NCBI RefSeq assembly: GCF_040566555.1
Contig: NZ_JBEWYP010000002.1
Span: forward strand, 1-64,000
Origin: Sediminicola sp040566555
Lineage (GTDB): Bacteria > Bacteroidota > Bacteroidia > Flavobacteriales > Flavobacteriaceae
Length of the DNA stretch: 64,000 bases
Reading direction: 5' to 3'
Shown here: one piece after another, positions 7,689-15,519 of the stretch
Layout of the letters: each line of letters begins with the position of its first letter
Position numbering within the stretch: the stretch's first letter is position 1
Translations under genes and position numbers: made by a program
The notes under the pieces: model-generated
Told to the model about the DNA's origin: nothing
Seen by the model: the letters and a program-made list of their open reading frames with translations, nothing else
Database searches by the model: none

Positions 7689-8273
7689 TTAGTTAGCTTC
7701 GGCCATCATTCCGTTCAAATAATAACAATCTGTCTGTTCCTTAATAACGGCCAATCCTTCTTCTTTGGATTGTAATGGATTAATTTTTACTTCCTCCCCG
7801 TTGGGCATATAGACAATATAAAATCCTTCTTTAAAGGAAGAAAGCTTTATGATTTCTCCGTTTGGCTTTACAGCATTCCATGATTTTTCGTGTGGCCTAT
7901 AAACCAAATCTACTTTTTTTCCTTTTTTAGGTCCGTCCAAAACAGTGATCTCCATTCTGTTTTTGGTTGCGATCATTTCAATAGTATTCCCATCCCTTTC
8001 TACTATCTGAATTTCCGAATCCCCATCCTGCATGGCGATAGGGTTAGAGCCCGACCAAAATTCGATCACATTAAATATAAGGGCATCCCCTACGAAAAAG
8101 AGACCGTAAACGGGAATGATGTTCAAACCCCAAAAAATTAGGTTGTTCACAAACTTACTATCAGAAGCACTCTGGTTCCAGTCTTTTAAGTTATTAAAGG
8201 CATTGAAGGAACCCAAACAACTTGAAAATAACAAGGACAAGGAAAGAAAACTACAAGCGATTAATTTTTTCAT
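7689..8273 (-). CDS. DUF3332 family lipoprotein
   Basis: The 194-residue product starts with a lipoprotein signal peptide (SLSLLFSSC, lipidated Cys near residue 19). A hydrophobic stretch FVNNLIFWGLNIIPVYGLFFVGDALIFN (about 41-68) could be one or two membrane passes, with soluble strands after it. I recognise the order as DUF3332, a family without a known role. It is likely attached to the inner or outer membrane facing the periplasm. It stands alone, convergent with the SDR gene. Confidence 0.75.
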   Translation of the reverse strand: MKKLIACSFLSLSLLFSSCLGSFNAFNNLKDWNQSASDSKFVNNLIFWGLNIIPVYGLFFVGDALIFNVIEFWSGSNPIAMQDGDSEIQIVERDGNTIEMIATKNRMEITVLDGPKKGKKVDLVYRPHEKSWNAVKPNGEIIKLSSFKEGFYIVYMPNGEEVKINPLQSKEEGLAVIKEQTDCYYLNGMMAEAN

Positions 8274-8377
8274 ACTATGGCTATTTTTGATTAGTAATCT
8301 AAAATTAAACTCTGCCCAGTATAAAAATCATCTCGATAAATTAAAAAAAGAACTCAAATCAATAATTTGAAACAAAA

Positions 8378-8407
8378 AAAACCCTCCTTGTTTCCAAAGA
8401 GGGTTTT
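8378..8407 (-). terminator. Intrinsic terminator after rplU-rpmA
   Basis: A 9-bp stem (8378-8386 with 8399-8407), read on the minus strand, is followed by a T run. It lies 21 bp past the rpmA stop codon. Confidence 0.8.
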
Positions 8408-8428
8408 AAATTTTAAAAGCGACGTTCC

Positions 8429-8689
8429 TTATGCCTCGAAAGGATCAATAGAAACAAAGGATTTACCTCCTGCTTTCTTTTCAAATTTTACAAGACCATC
8501 TACTCTAGCGTGTAGGGTGTGATCTTTCCCGGCATAAACATTTTCACCAGGATTGTGTCTTGTACCACGTTGTCTTACGATGATATTTCCAGCAATAGCA
8601 GCTTGTCCACCAAAAATCTTCACGCCTAAACGTTTTGATTCTGATTCCCTACCGTTTTTAGAACTACCAACACCTTTCTTATGTGCCAT
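8429..8689 (-). CDS. rpmA: 50S ribosomal protein L27
   Basis: The 86-residue protein begins MAHKKGVGSSKNGRESESKRLGVK, shown here only as the family landmark, and carries GGQAAIAGNIIVRQRG and the HPGENV-like NPGENVYAGKDHTLHA. L27 reaches towards the peptidyl-transferase centre of the 50S subunit. The N terminus directly exposes AHKKG, so no extra leader peptide needs to be cut off as in Firmicutes. It lies 22 bp downstream of rplU in the usual rplU-rpmA operon. Confidence 0.97.
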   Translation of the reverse strand: MAHKKGVGSSKNGRESESKRLGVKIFGGQAAIAGNIIVRQRGTRHNPGENVYAGKDHTLHARVDGLVKFEKKAGGKSFVSIDPFEA

Positions 8690-8711
8690 GATATTTTGTT
8701 TTAATTCTTAA

Positions 8712-9254
8712 CTATTTACTTAAAGCTTCAATCAAATCGGATTTTTTCATAGAAGAAATCCCTTCGATACCTTTTGCTTTTGCCATTTCTTTCAACTCAG
8801 CAACAGTGTACTTGCTCAAGTCTTCAGATGGAGCAGCGGCTTTTTTTGGAGCTGCAGCAGCTGGTTTAGCTTCTTTTTTAGGAGCTTCCTTTTTAGGAGC
8901 CTCTTTCTTTGTAGCTTCTTTCTTAGCCACTTTTGTAGCGCCAGAAGCAACAATGCTTTCAATTCTGATCTCTGTCAAATACTGACGGTGACCGTTTTTC
9001 TTTTTGTAACCTTTACGTCTTTTCTTATGAAAAACGATTACTTTGTCACCTTTAAGGTGCTTAACGACTTTCGCCTCAACAGCGGCTCCGTCTATAGCTG
9101 GGGCGCCAATTGTGATGTCCTTACCATCTTCCAACAAAAGAACGTTATCAAAAGTAACTTTGCTACCTTCTTCGTCTTGCAAGCGGTGAACATACACTTT
9201 TTGGTCTTTCGCAACTTTAAATTGCTGCCCTGCTATCTCTACAATTGCGTACAT
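8712..9254 (-). CDS. rplU: 50S ribosomal protein L21 with C-terminal extension
   Basis: The product has 180 residues from the ATG at 9254, because MYAIVEIAGQQFKV is the family N terminus; a longer in-frame start at 9311 would lie upstream of the promoter's -7 box. Residues 1-103 form normal L21. An Ala/Lys-rich linker with repeated KKEAPKKEA units (about 107-140) follows, and then a folded-looking tail DLSKYTVAELKEMAKAKG plus KKSDLIEALSK, which resembles the small SAP/Rho-N-like helical domain. The extension could contact RNA outside the core ribosome (inference). The gene is the first of a two-gene operon with rpmA. Confidence 0.95.
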   Translation of the reverse strand: MYAIVEIAGQQFKVAKDQKVYVHRLQDEEGSKVTFDNVLLLEDGKDITIGAPAIDGAAVEAKVVKHLKGDKVIVFHKKRRKGYKKKNGHRQYLTEIRIESIVASGATKVAKKEATKKEAPKKEAPKKEAKPAAAAPKKAAAPSEDLSKYTVAELKEMAKAKGIEGISSMKKSDLIEALSK

Positions 9255-9286
9255 AGCGTGTATATTATTTATTAATTTCAAAGATT

Positions 9287-9338
9287 GCCTATTTTGTATA
9301 GGCGGGTGCAAATATACTGCTAAATTGCTAACTCACAA
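9287..9338 (-). promoter_or_regulatory. Promoter and 5' hairpin of rplU-rpmA
   Basis: On the minus strand, TTG (9338-9336), a 19-bp spacer and TATATTTG (9316-9309) fit the flavobacterial promoter consensus. The predicted start near 9302 falls on a 6-bp hairpin (9287-9292 with 9298-9303) at the very 5' end of the mRNA. It may stabilise the transcript or take part in ribosomal-protein feedback (inference). Confidence 0.7.
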
Positions 9339-9368
9339 GTGTTTTTTTGAATTTAATACGTTCGATTT

Positions 9369-9809
9369 TTAATCTTTTCTTGCTGTTTTAAACAATTGCA
9401 TAAAAGCCAAGGTTAAAACCAATGAGGTTGAAAACCCCATAATGGCCACCGTAAAGAATACGATTCCCCCTTCAGTCTTATAATCCTTAAACCAAACTTT
9501 GGAAAGTTCTGCCAAAAATCCAGTATCTACTTCAGTAGCGTAAAAAGCAAAGAATATTGTAAAAATAATGGTGGCCATAAATCCAGTAACGATTCCCGCA
9601 CTGAACCCTTTTGTATAGTTAAATGCCTTACCGTCCTGTAAACGTAGATACTTTATGGCCTCATAAATCCCAAAGCCAGTGATTACCCCGTTAAAAAGAC
9701 TATAAAAAACATTAGTGTGCAGACCAAAAAGCGACAAAATTAAAAAGTACGCAATCAGGGAACCACTAGTGGCAATTCCAAATCTTATAGGAAGAGCAAA
9801 ACGCATCAT
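9369..9809 (-). CDS. DUF4199 domain membrane protein
   Basis: A 146-residue inner-membrane protein with four hydrophobic helices (about 12-32, 36-50, 70-92 and 116-140). The loop YLRLQDGKAFNYTKGFSAG between helices 2 and 3 is typical of DUF4199, a small family found almost only in Bacteroidota and without known function. The stop is 58 bp from the rplU promoter elements, so the gene could run on into rplU, but no terminator or clear link was seen. Either of the first two Met codons may start translation. Confidence 0.8.
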   Translation of the reverse strand: MMRFALPIRFGIATSGSLIAYFLILSLFGLHTNVFYSLFNGVITGFGIYEAIKYLRLQDGKAFNYTKGFSAGIVTGFMATIIFTIFFAFYATEVDTGFLAELSKVWFKDYKTEGGIVFFTVAIMGFSTSLVLTLAFMQLFKTARKD

Positions 9810-9987
9810 ATGCTAATTATTTTGGTTTAGAGTATCAAGTTACAGAATATTCATGATTTCTTCCAATAAAACTGAATAAAGAATTAACACTTTATCGAAA
9901 AATATGCAGAAAATAATCATCAGTATTGTAACAAATTCTTTAATTTGCTACTAACAAGTTAAAATTGAGAATTAAACACTGATTACA

Positions 9988-11310
9988 ATGAAAGGAAAAT
10001 TTTTATTAGCTGTTTGTATGTTGCTCTTGGCAACACAAATAGGAGCCCAAGAGGTGGCTTATGAGGAATACGACCTGGACAATGGCCTCCATGTTATTTT
10101 GCACCAGGATAACACAGCGCCTTTGGTGACAACATCCGTAATGTACCATGTGGGAGGTAAGGACAGAACAGAGGGAAGAACTGGGTTCGCACATTTTTTT
10201 GAACACCTATTATTTGAAGGAACAAAAAATATAGAAAGAGGCAAATGGTTCGAAATAGTTTCTTCCAATGGTGGCAGAAACAATGCCAACACCTCTCAGG
10301 ACAGAACCTATTATTATGAGGTCTTCCCATCCAATAATTTAAAATTGGGACTTTGGCTGGAATCAGAGAGAATGCTGCATCCTGTCATCGACCAAAAAGG
10401 GATAGACACCCAGAATGAGGTGGTGAAAGAAGAAAAAAGATTGCAATATGACAATTCCCCATATGGTCAAATATTTCCTGTCGTGGGAAAAAGTCTATTT
10501 AAGAAGCACCCTTATAAGGATCCCAACATAGGCTATATGGAAGATCTTGATGCTGCAACTTTGGAAGACGTGATTGCCTACAAAAAAAAATATTACGTTC
10601 CCAACAACGCAGTATTGGTTGTGGCTGGCGACATTAATATCGGGGAGACCAAAAAAATGATCCAGGATTATTTTGCTCCCATTCCAAAAGGAGCTACGGT
10701 TACTAGAAACTACCCCTTGGAAGACCCAATTACCTCCGAAGTAGAAACTGTAACCTACGATCCAAACATTCAGATCCCAGCGACCATTGTAGCCTATAGA
10801 ACACCAGGTTTTAAGGAACGTGATGCCTATGTTTTGGATATGATATCTTCCTACCTGAGTGACGGTAAAAGTTCCAAACTATATAAAAAGATGGTAGACG
10901 AGCAAAAACAGGCACTACAGATCGGAGCCTTCAATATTGGACAAGAAGATTACGGAATGTACCTGATTTTTGGACTTCCCGTGGGCGATACCAGTTTAGA
11001 TGTTTTGGTCTCAGAAGCAGAAGAGGAGATTGCCAAAGTTAGAACCGATTTGATATCCGAAAAAGATTATCAAAAGCTACAGAACAAGTTTGAAAACAAT
11101 TTTGTGAATTCCAACGCCAGCGTGGAAGGAATTGCAGGGTCATTGGCTACCAATTACCTTTTATACGGGGACACTTCCTTGATCAACAAGGAAATAGAAA
11201 TTTACAGATCTATCACAAGGGAAGAAATGAAGGCTGTGGCCAATAAATATTTAAATCCCAACCAACGTGTTGTTATCGATTACCTACCTGAAGAAAAACC
11301 AGCAAATTAA
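9988..11310 (+). CDS. Secreted M16 family zinc peptidase (active subunit)
   Basis: The 440-residue product has a signal peptide ending IGAQ (residues 1-21), so it is periplasmic. The inverted zinc motif H-x-x-E-H is HFFEH at 69-73, and a further acidic ligand lies in NEVVKEEKR (E148/E149). The domain pair of M16B peptidases follows. It is joined by a 6-bp gap to a second M16 protein that lacks the zinc motif. That is the usual active/inactive pair that forms a closed peptide-digesting chamber. The likely role is turnover of small proteins or peptides in the periplasm. Confidence 0.93.
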   Translation: MKGKFLLAVCMLLLATQIGAQEVAYEEYDLDNGLHVILHQDNTAPLVTTSVMYHVGGKDRTEGRTGFAHFFEHLLFEGTKNIERGKWFEIVSSNGGRNNANTSQDRTYYYEVFPSNNLKLGLWLESERMLHPVIDQKGIDTQNEVVKEEKRLQYDNSPYGQIFPVVGKSLFKKHPYKDPNIGYMEDLDAATLEDVIAYKKKYYVPNNAVLVVAGDINIGETKKMIQDYFAPIPKGATVTRNYPLEDPITSEVETVTYDPNIQIPATIVAYRTPGFKERDAYVLDMISSYLSDGKSSKLYKKMVDEQKQALQIGAFNIGQEDYGMYLIFGLPVGDTSLDVLVSEAEEEIAKVRTDLISEKDYQKLQNKFENNFVNSNASVEGIAGSLATNYLLYGDTSLINKEIEIYRSITREEMKAVANKYLNPNQRVVIDYLPEEKPAN

Positions 11311-11316
11311 ATAGAG

Positions 11317-13386
11317 ATGAAAAAAATAGTTACAACCCTGGTTTTGGCATTCATGGCCCTAACCACGTATGCACAGGTCGATAGAACAAAAATGCCCGAA
11401 CCGGGACCATCACCTGAAATAAATTTATTGGAACCCCAGCGTTTTGAGCTTAGAAACGGCTTAAAAGTATTGGTTGTGGAAAATCACAAACTCCCCCGGG
11501 TAACCATTCAATTACAAATTGACAACCCCCCAATTGCGGAAGGGAACAAAGCCGGAGTCCGTTCTTTTGTTTCCAGCCTTTTGGGCAACGGCACTACAAG
11601 TATTCCCAAGGATGCCTTTAATGAGGAGGTCGACTTTTTAGGGGCACGTATCAATTTTGGATCCCAAAGTGCCTATGCGAGTTCCTTATCCAAATATTTT
11701 CCTAGAATATTGGAGTTAATGGCAGATGCCGCGATACATCCAAACTTTACACAGGAAGAATTTGACAAGGAAAAAGAGAAATTGCTAACAAGTTTAAAGA
11801 CCCAAGAAAAGGATGTAGCCGCAATTGCCAGCAGGGCACAAGCAGCTCTTGCATATGGCAAGCAACACCCTTATGGTGAATTTACAACTGAGGAAACTGT
11901 CAATAATGTGACCCTAGCAGATGTGAAGCAATTTTATAGCAGCTATTTTGTACCTGCAAATGCCTATCTTATAATTATTGGTGATGTAACCCCTAAGGAA
12001 GTTGAGAAATTGGTCAAGAAAAATTTCACACCTTGGACCAAGGCCACTCCACCTTCCTTTGAGTTCACAAAACCTCAAGATGCGCTATACACCCAAATTA
12101 ATTTTGTGGATGTTCCCAACGCAGTTCAATCAGAAATTGCCGTTGAGAATTTGGTAGAACTTAAAATGAGCAGTCCAGATTACCTTGCCGCTCTGGTGAC
12201 CAACCAGATTTTAGGCGGGGGTGGCGAAGGTCGTCTGTTTCTTAACCTTAGGGAAGACAAAGGCTATACCTATGGATCCTATTCCAGAATAGGCAATGAC
12301 AAATACGCCCCCTCGAGGTTTATGGCTACTGCAAGCGTTCGTAATGCGGTTACGGACAGTTCGGTAGTGGAACTTCTTAAAGAAATAGATAGAATCATAA
12401 AAGAGCCCGTAACTGCAGAGGAACTTGCAAACACCAAAGAAAAATACATTGGTAATTTCATTATGGCCCTTGAAAGACCCGAGACCATCGCAGGTTACGC
12501 CTTGAACATCGAAACCGAGGGGCTCCCTAAAGACTTTTACAAAACGTACTTGGAGCGCATCAACGCCATTACCATTGAAGAGGTACAGGCAGCTGCCAAA
12601 AAATATTTCAGCACGGAAAATGCAAGAGTTGTAGTTGCTGGAAAAGGAAGCGAGGTCCTTGATAAGTTGGAGCAGGTAACTTTTAATGGGAAAAAAATTC
12701 CAGTTCATTATTTCGACAAAGAGATCAATAAGGTAGAGAAGCCTAAATATGAAGTAGCCATTCCGGAAGGAACAACGGTAAAAACCGTTCTTGAATCTTA
12801 TATGGAAGCCATTGGTGGCAAAACTAAATTGGAAAGTGTCCAATCATTTGCCATGGTTGCCGAGGCCGAAATGCAAGGCATGAAACTAGATCTTGAGATG
12901 AAGAAAACATCCAAGGACCAATTTATGCAAGATGTAAAGGTCATGGGTAATTCTATGAGCAAGCAGGTCGTCGACGGTGATAAAGGATATATGGTGATGC
13001 AGGGACAACGCAAAGAATTGGAAGAGGAAGAGCTTCAAAAGTTAAAAGCTGAATCGTCCCCATTTCCTGAGATGGACTATATAAATGGTACTGCTTCGCT
13101 GGAAGGCATTGAAATGGTAGACGGTCAAAAAGCCTACAAGGTAAAGGTATCCGAAGAGAAAACCTCCTTTTACAGTATGGAGACCGGTCTAAAAATACAG
13201 GATGCGGTAACTGTAGAAGCACAAGGACAAACCATGAGCACTACTTTTGGGTATGGAGATTACAAAGAAGTATCAGGAATACTTTTCCCATTCTCATTCA
13301 TCCAAAGTATGGGTCCACAAAAGATCGATTTTAAGGTTAAGGACATTAAGGTAAATGAGGGGGTATCACCTGCCGATTTTCAATAA
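11317..13386 (+). CDS. Secreted M16 family partner subunit with LolA-like C-terminal region
   Basis: The product has 689 residues with a signal peptide (ends TYAQ). The M16 fold occupies about residues 35-455, but the position of H-x-x-E-H reads GVRSFVSSLLGNGT, so zinc and catalysis are lost. The LREDKGYTYG segment (about 307-316), which supplies substrate-binding Arg/Tyr residues, is kept. An extra domain of about 200 residues follows (about 485-689), rich in beta strands (AMVAEAEMQGMKLDLEM, GYMVMQGQRKELEEEE), resembling the outer-membrane lipoprotein-sorting (LolA/LolB-like) fold. The fusion may tether the peptidase to lipidated or hydrophobic substrates (inference). It is co-transcribed with the active subunit. 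Confidence 0.9.
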   Translation: MKKIVTTLVLAFMALTTYAQVDRTKMPEPGPSPEINLLEPQRFELRNGLKVLVVENHKLPRVTIQLQIDNPPIAEGNKAGVRSFVSSLLGNGTTSIPKDAFNEEVDFLGARINFGSQSAYASSLSKYFPRILELMADAAIHPNFTQEEFDKEKEKLLTSLKTQEKDVAAIASRAQAALAYGKQHPYGEFTTEETVNNVTLADVKQFYSSYFVPANAYLIIIGDVTPKEVEKLVKKNFTPWTKATPPSFEFTKPQDALYTQINFVDVPNAVQSEIAVENLVELKMSSPDYLAALVTNQILGGGGEGRLFLNLREDKGYTYGSYSRIGNDKYAPSRFMATASVRNAVTDSSVVELLKEIDRIIKEPVTAEELANTKEKYIGNFIMALERPETIAGYALNIETEGLPKDFYKTYLERINAITIEEVQAAAKKYFSTENARVVVAGKGSEVLDKLEQVTFNGKKIPVHYFDKEINKVEKPKYEVAIPEGTTVKTVLESYMEAIGGKTKLESVQSFAMVAEAEMQGMKLDLEMKKTSKDQFMQDVKVMGNSMSKQVVDGDKGYMVMQGQRKELEEEELQKLKAESSPFPEMDYINGTASLEGIEMVDGQKAYKVKVSEEKTSFYSMETGLKIQDAVTVEAQGQTMSTTFGYGDYKEVSGILFPFSFIQSMGPQKIDFKVKDIKVNEGVSPADFQ

Positions 13387-13406
13387 CTGTCACTACATTT
13401 TTATGG

Positions 13407-13445
13407 AAAGCACCCAATACTGTTTATACAGTTTTGGGTGCTTTT
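13407..13445 (+). terminator. Intrinsic terminator after the M16 operon
   Basis: A 17-bp stem with one mismatch (13407-13423 with 13428-13444) is followed by a long T-rich tract. The stop codon of the convergent transporter gene lies in the hairpin loop, so the last codons of that gene are part of this terminator. Confidence 0.88.
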
Positions 13446-14314
13446 CTTTTTTTGTTCACCATCCACACTCCCAGTAAAATGATCAAGGCACCGATCAATT
13501 GATAGGCATTGAGTTTCTCACCGTCCCAAACCCCCCATAAAACAGCCACCAAGGGAAGCACATAGGTCACCGAGGCCGCAAAAACCGGACTGGCAATTCG
13601 TATCAATTTATTAAAGAATAAATTGGCTATTGCAGTTCCCACAATGCCCAAAATAAAGATATAGGCCATAGGAATATGCATTGCTTCATTAGACCATACC
13701 TCAGTAAAAAATCCTGAATAGATCAATATAATAAAGGCGGGAACAATGACCATCGCAAAACTCCCTGTAGTTACCGCCAACGGACTTAAATGTGAAAGAT
13801 GCTTTTTTATGATATTGATATTAAATGCGTATCCCATGGCGGACAATAAAATAAAAATGGCATACCAATAATTCTGATTTGGACTAAACTCCATTCCGGC
13901 AGCAATTAAAGCGACCGTTCCCAACAGTCCCACAAAAATTCCCAAAATCTGCTTTTTGGTAATAATGGCCCCGAATAAAAGGGTTCCTATTAAGGCGGTA
14001 TTCAAGGGGACCAACGAGTTAAAAATTGCCGTGATGCCACTATCTATTTCTGTTTGGGCCAATGCAAATAAAAATGGAGGAAAGAATGAGCTCAAAAATC
14101 CAGCTGCCGTTATCCATTTCCATTCTGCAACGGTAATCGACCTTAAACTTTTAAATCCGATAAGCATTAAAAAGCTCCCAGCAAATACAATCCGCAACCC
14201 CCCAACTTGAACAGGACTTAACCCCACTAAGGCTTTTTTGATAAGTATAAAAGAAGAACCCCAGATCAGGGATAAGAGGATCAAATACAACCATTTTCTG
14301 GTCTGTTCGCTCAT
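13424..14314 (-). CDS. EamA/DMT family permease
   Basis: A 296-residue inner-membrane protein with ten hydrophobic helices arranged as two EamA repeats (about 8-140 and 150-290). Typical family landmarks are SLIWGSSFILIKKAL at the start and PVQVGGLRIVFAG after helix 1, with VLWGVWDGEKLNAYQLIGALIILLGVWMVNKKRK near the end, cited as separate segments of helices 9 and 10. Members export or import metabolites such as amino acids; the substrate cannot be told from sequence. The gene is single, and its 3' end overlaps the terminator of the convergent M16 operon. Confidence 0.88.
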   Translation of the reverse strand: MSEQTRKWLYLILLSLIWGSSFILIKKALVGLSPVQVGGLRIVFAGSFLMLIGFKSLRSITVAEWKWITAAGFLSSFFPPFLFALAQTEIDSGITAIFNSLVPLNTALIGTLLFGAIITKKQILGIFVGLLGTVALIAAGMEFSPNQNYWYAIFILLSAMGYAFNINIIKKHLSHLSPLAVTTGSFAMVIVPAFIILIYSGFFTEVWSNEAMHIPMAYIFILGIVGTAIANLFFNKLIRIASPVFAASVTYVLPLVAVLWGVWDGEKLNAYQLIGALIILLGVWMVNKKRKAPKTV

Positions 14315-14456
14315 GCTTTAAAAATTTGATTGCAAAATTGGACTTTTATACCAAATAATGCTTCGATATAAACACATTTTATTCTCAGCTATGGCAATTG
14401 TTAATTTCCCAATTAAAAAACGATACCTATGGAGTGGGGATTCGAGTATGAAATAT

Positions 14457-14464
14457 TAATTTTG
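14457..14464 (+). promoter_or_regulatory. Putative -7 promoter element
   Basis: TAATTTTG fits TAnnTTTG and ends 22 bp before the start codon of the lipoprotein gene at 14487. No TTG was found at the -33 distance. Confidence 0.4.
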
Positions 14465-14486
14465 TGATATATAAAAAACAAATCCA

Positions 14487-14915
14487 ATGAGAGTATCCGC
14501 TGTTGTAATTGCTTTCGTCTTTAGTCTAGTTTTACTAGGCTGTAAAGAAGAAAAAAAAGAACCTAATAATAACGTCCAGATGAAAGAGGTCATGGCAGTA
14601 CATGATGAACTAATGCCAAAAATGGGCAAAATAGGTCGCTTGGTAGGGGAATTGAACAAGTTGGAAGATTCCACGGAGACCGGGCAGTTATACAAAGCGG
14701 CAAAAATAGACCTGCAAGAAGCCAATAAGGCCATGATGGATTGGATGAAAGAACTCGGCGACCGTTTTGACTATGAGGAGATCATGAAAGGCAAAGAGCT
14801 TACCGAGCAAAAACAACTATGGCTCAATGAAGAGGAGAACAAAGTTAAGGTGCTCAAAGAAAAAATAAACGGCAGCATTGAAAGAGCAGAAAAATTGTTG
14901 GAAAATAAGCAGTAG
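14487..14915 (+). CDS. Small helical lipoprotein
   Basis: The 142-residue product has a lipoprotein signal (VLLGC, lipidated Cys at residue 19). The mature part is almost wholly helical and charged, with heptad-like runs (KIGRLVGELNKLEDS and NKVKVLKEKINGSIERAEKLLE), so it probably forms a coiled coil in the periplasm. I do not recognise a family with a known function. The gene is convergent with gldD across a shared terminator. Confidence 0.75.
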   Translation: MRVSAVVIAFVFSLVLLGCKEEKKEPNNNVQMKEVMAVHDELMPKMGKIGRLVGELNKLEDSTETGQLYKAAKIDLQEANKAMMDWMKELGDRFDYEEIMKGKELTEQKQLWLNEEENKVKVLKEKINGSIERAEKLLENKQ

Positions 14916-14926
14916 AACATATCTAT

Positions 14927-14958
14927 AAAAAAAGGAGGCCAATTGGCCTCCTTTTTTT
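14927..14958. terminator. Bidirectional terminator between lipoprotein gene and gldD
   Basis: A perfect 32-bp palindrome (14-bp stem, AATT centre) with A7 and T7 tails serves the convergent genes ending at 14915 and 14962. Confidence 0.93.
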
Positions 14959-14961
14959 TAT

Positions 14962-15519
14962 TTAATTTTTCCATCTCATGGTTTCCATAATATGGCGTAT
15001 GTCCTTTTGTAGATGGACCGCAGCCGGTAAAATAGAATCATAGTTGGGTTTGGTATAAAAATAAAGCGAACCCGTAACAAAATGTGAAATGCTGTCCGTT
15101 AGATAAAATTGGGATTGGGACGCGGCATTGCCCTTAACCTCATAATACATGCCATATACCTTGTCCTCTTCATTGACAAAAGGCTGCTCCAATATGTTAT
15201 CTGCTTTGGACACATGTTCATAAGAAAACTTTTGGGCATCTGACATCAATTTGGATAAATTCCCCTCCACATTTTTATAGCTGATAAATAGGGCCCCCTT
15301 CATCTCCGGATAATCCAACGTCAGGGCACAATCCTTTTTTAATTTCATATTGGCCTGTGCATTGTATTCAAATTCGTAGGCACAATCCGCGTCTAATTTC
15401 TTTGTTGCCATTTCAGGATACTCCAAGCGCAACATTGCCTTGGGCTTGGGAAGCACCTCTTCCTTACATCCCATGAGGGAGATTAGAAAAACGGCCAAGA
15501 AAATAGGTTTAAAAGTCAT
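14962..15519 (-). CDS. gldD: Gliding motility lipoprotein GldD
   Basis: The 185-residue product has a lipoprotein signal (ISLMGC, Cys18) and the GldD pattern: LRLEYPEM near the mature N terminus, CALTLDYPEMKGALFISY in the middle, and the ending HLQKDIRHIMETMRWKN. GldD is needed for gliding in Flavobacterium johnsoniae and works with the type IX secretion and gliding machinery, although its precise role is not settled. The start overlaps the end of gldE by 11 bp. This gene order after mutY and ssb is conserved in flavobacteria and supports the identity. Confidence 0.92.
   Translation of the reverse strand: MTFKPIFLAVFLISLMGCKEEVLPKPKAMLRLEYPEMATKKLDADCAYEFEYNAQANMKLKKDCALTLDYPEMKGALFISYKNVEGNLSKLMSDAQKFSYEHVSKADNILEQPFVNEEDKVYGMYYEVKGNAASQSQFYLTDSISHFVTGSLYFYTKPNYDSILPAAVHLQKDIRHIMETMRWKN

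Noticed and set aside
12211..12843. 210-codon open frame antisense to the M16 partner gene
   Set aside because: Phe/Tyr-rich nonsense composition without domains, fully inside a gene with strong family motifs.
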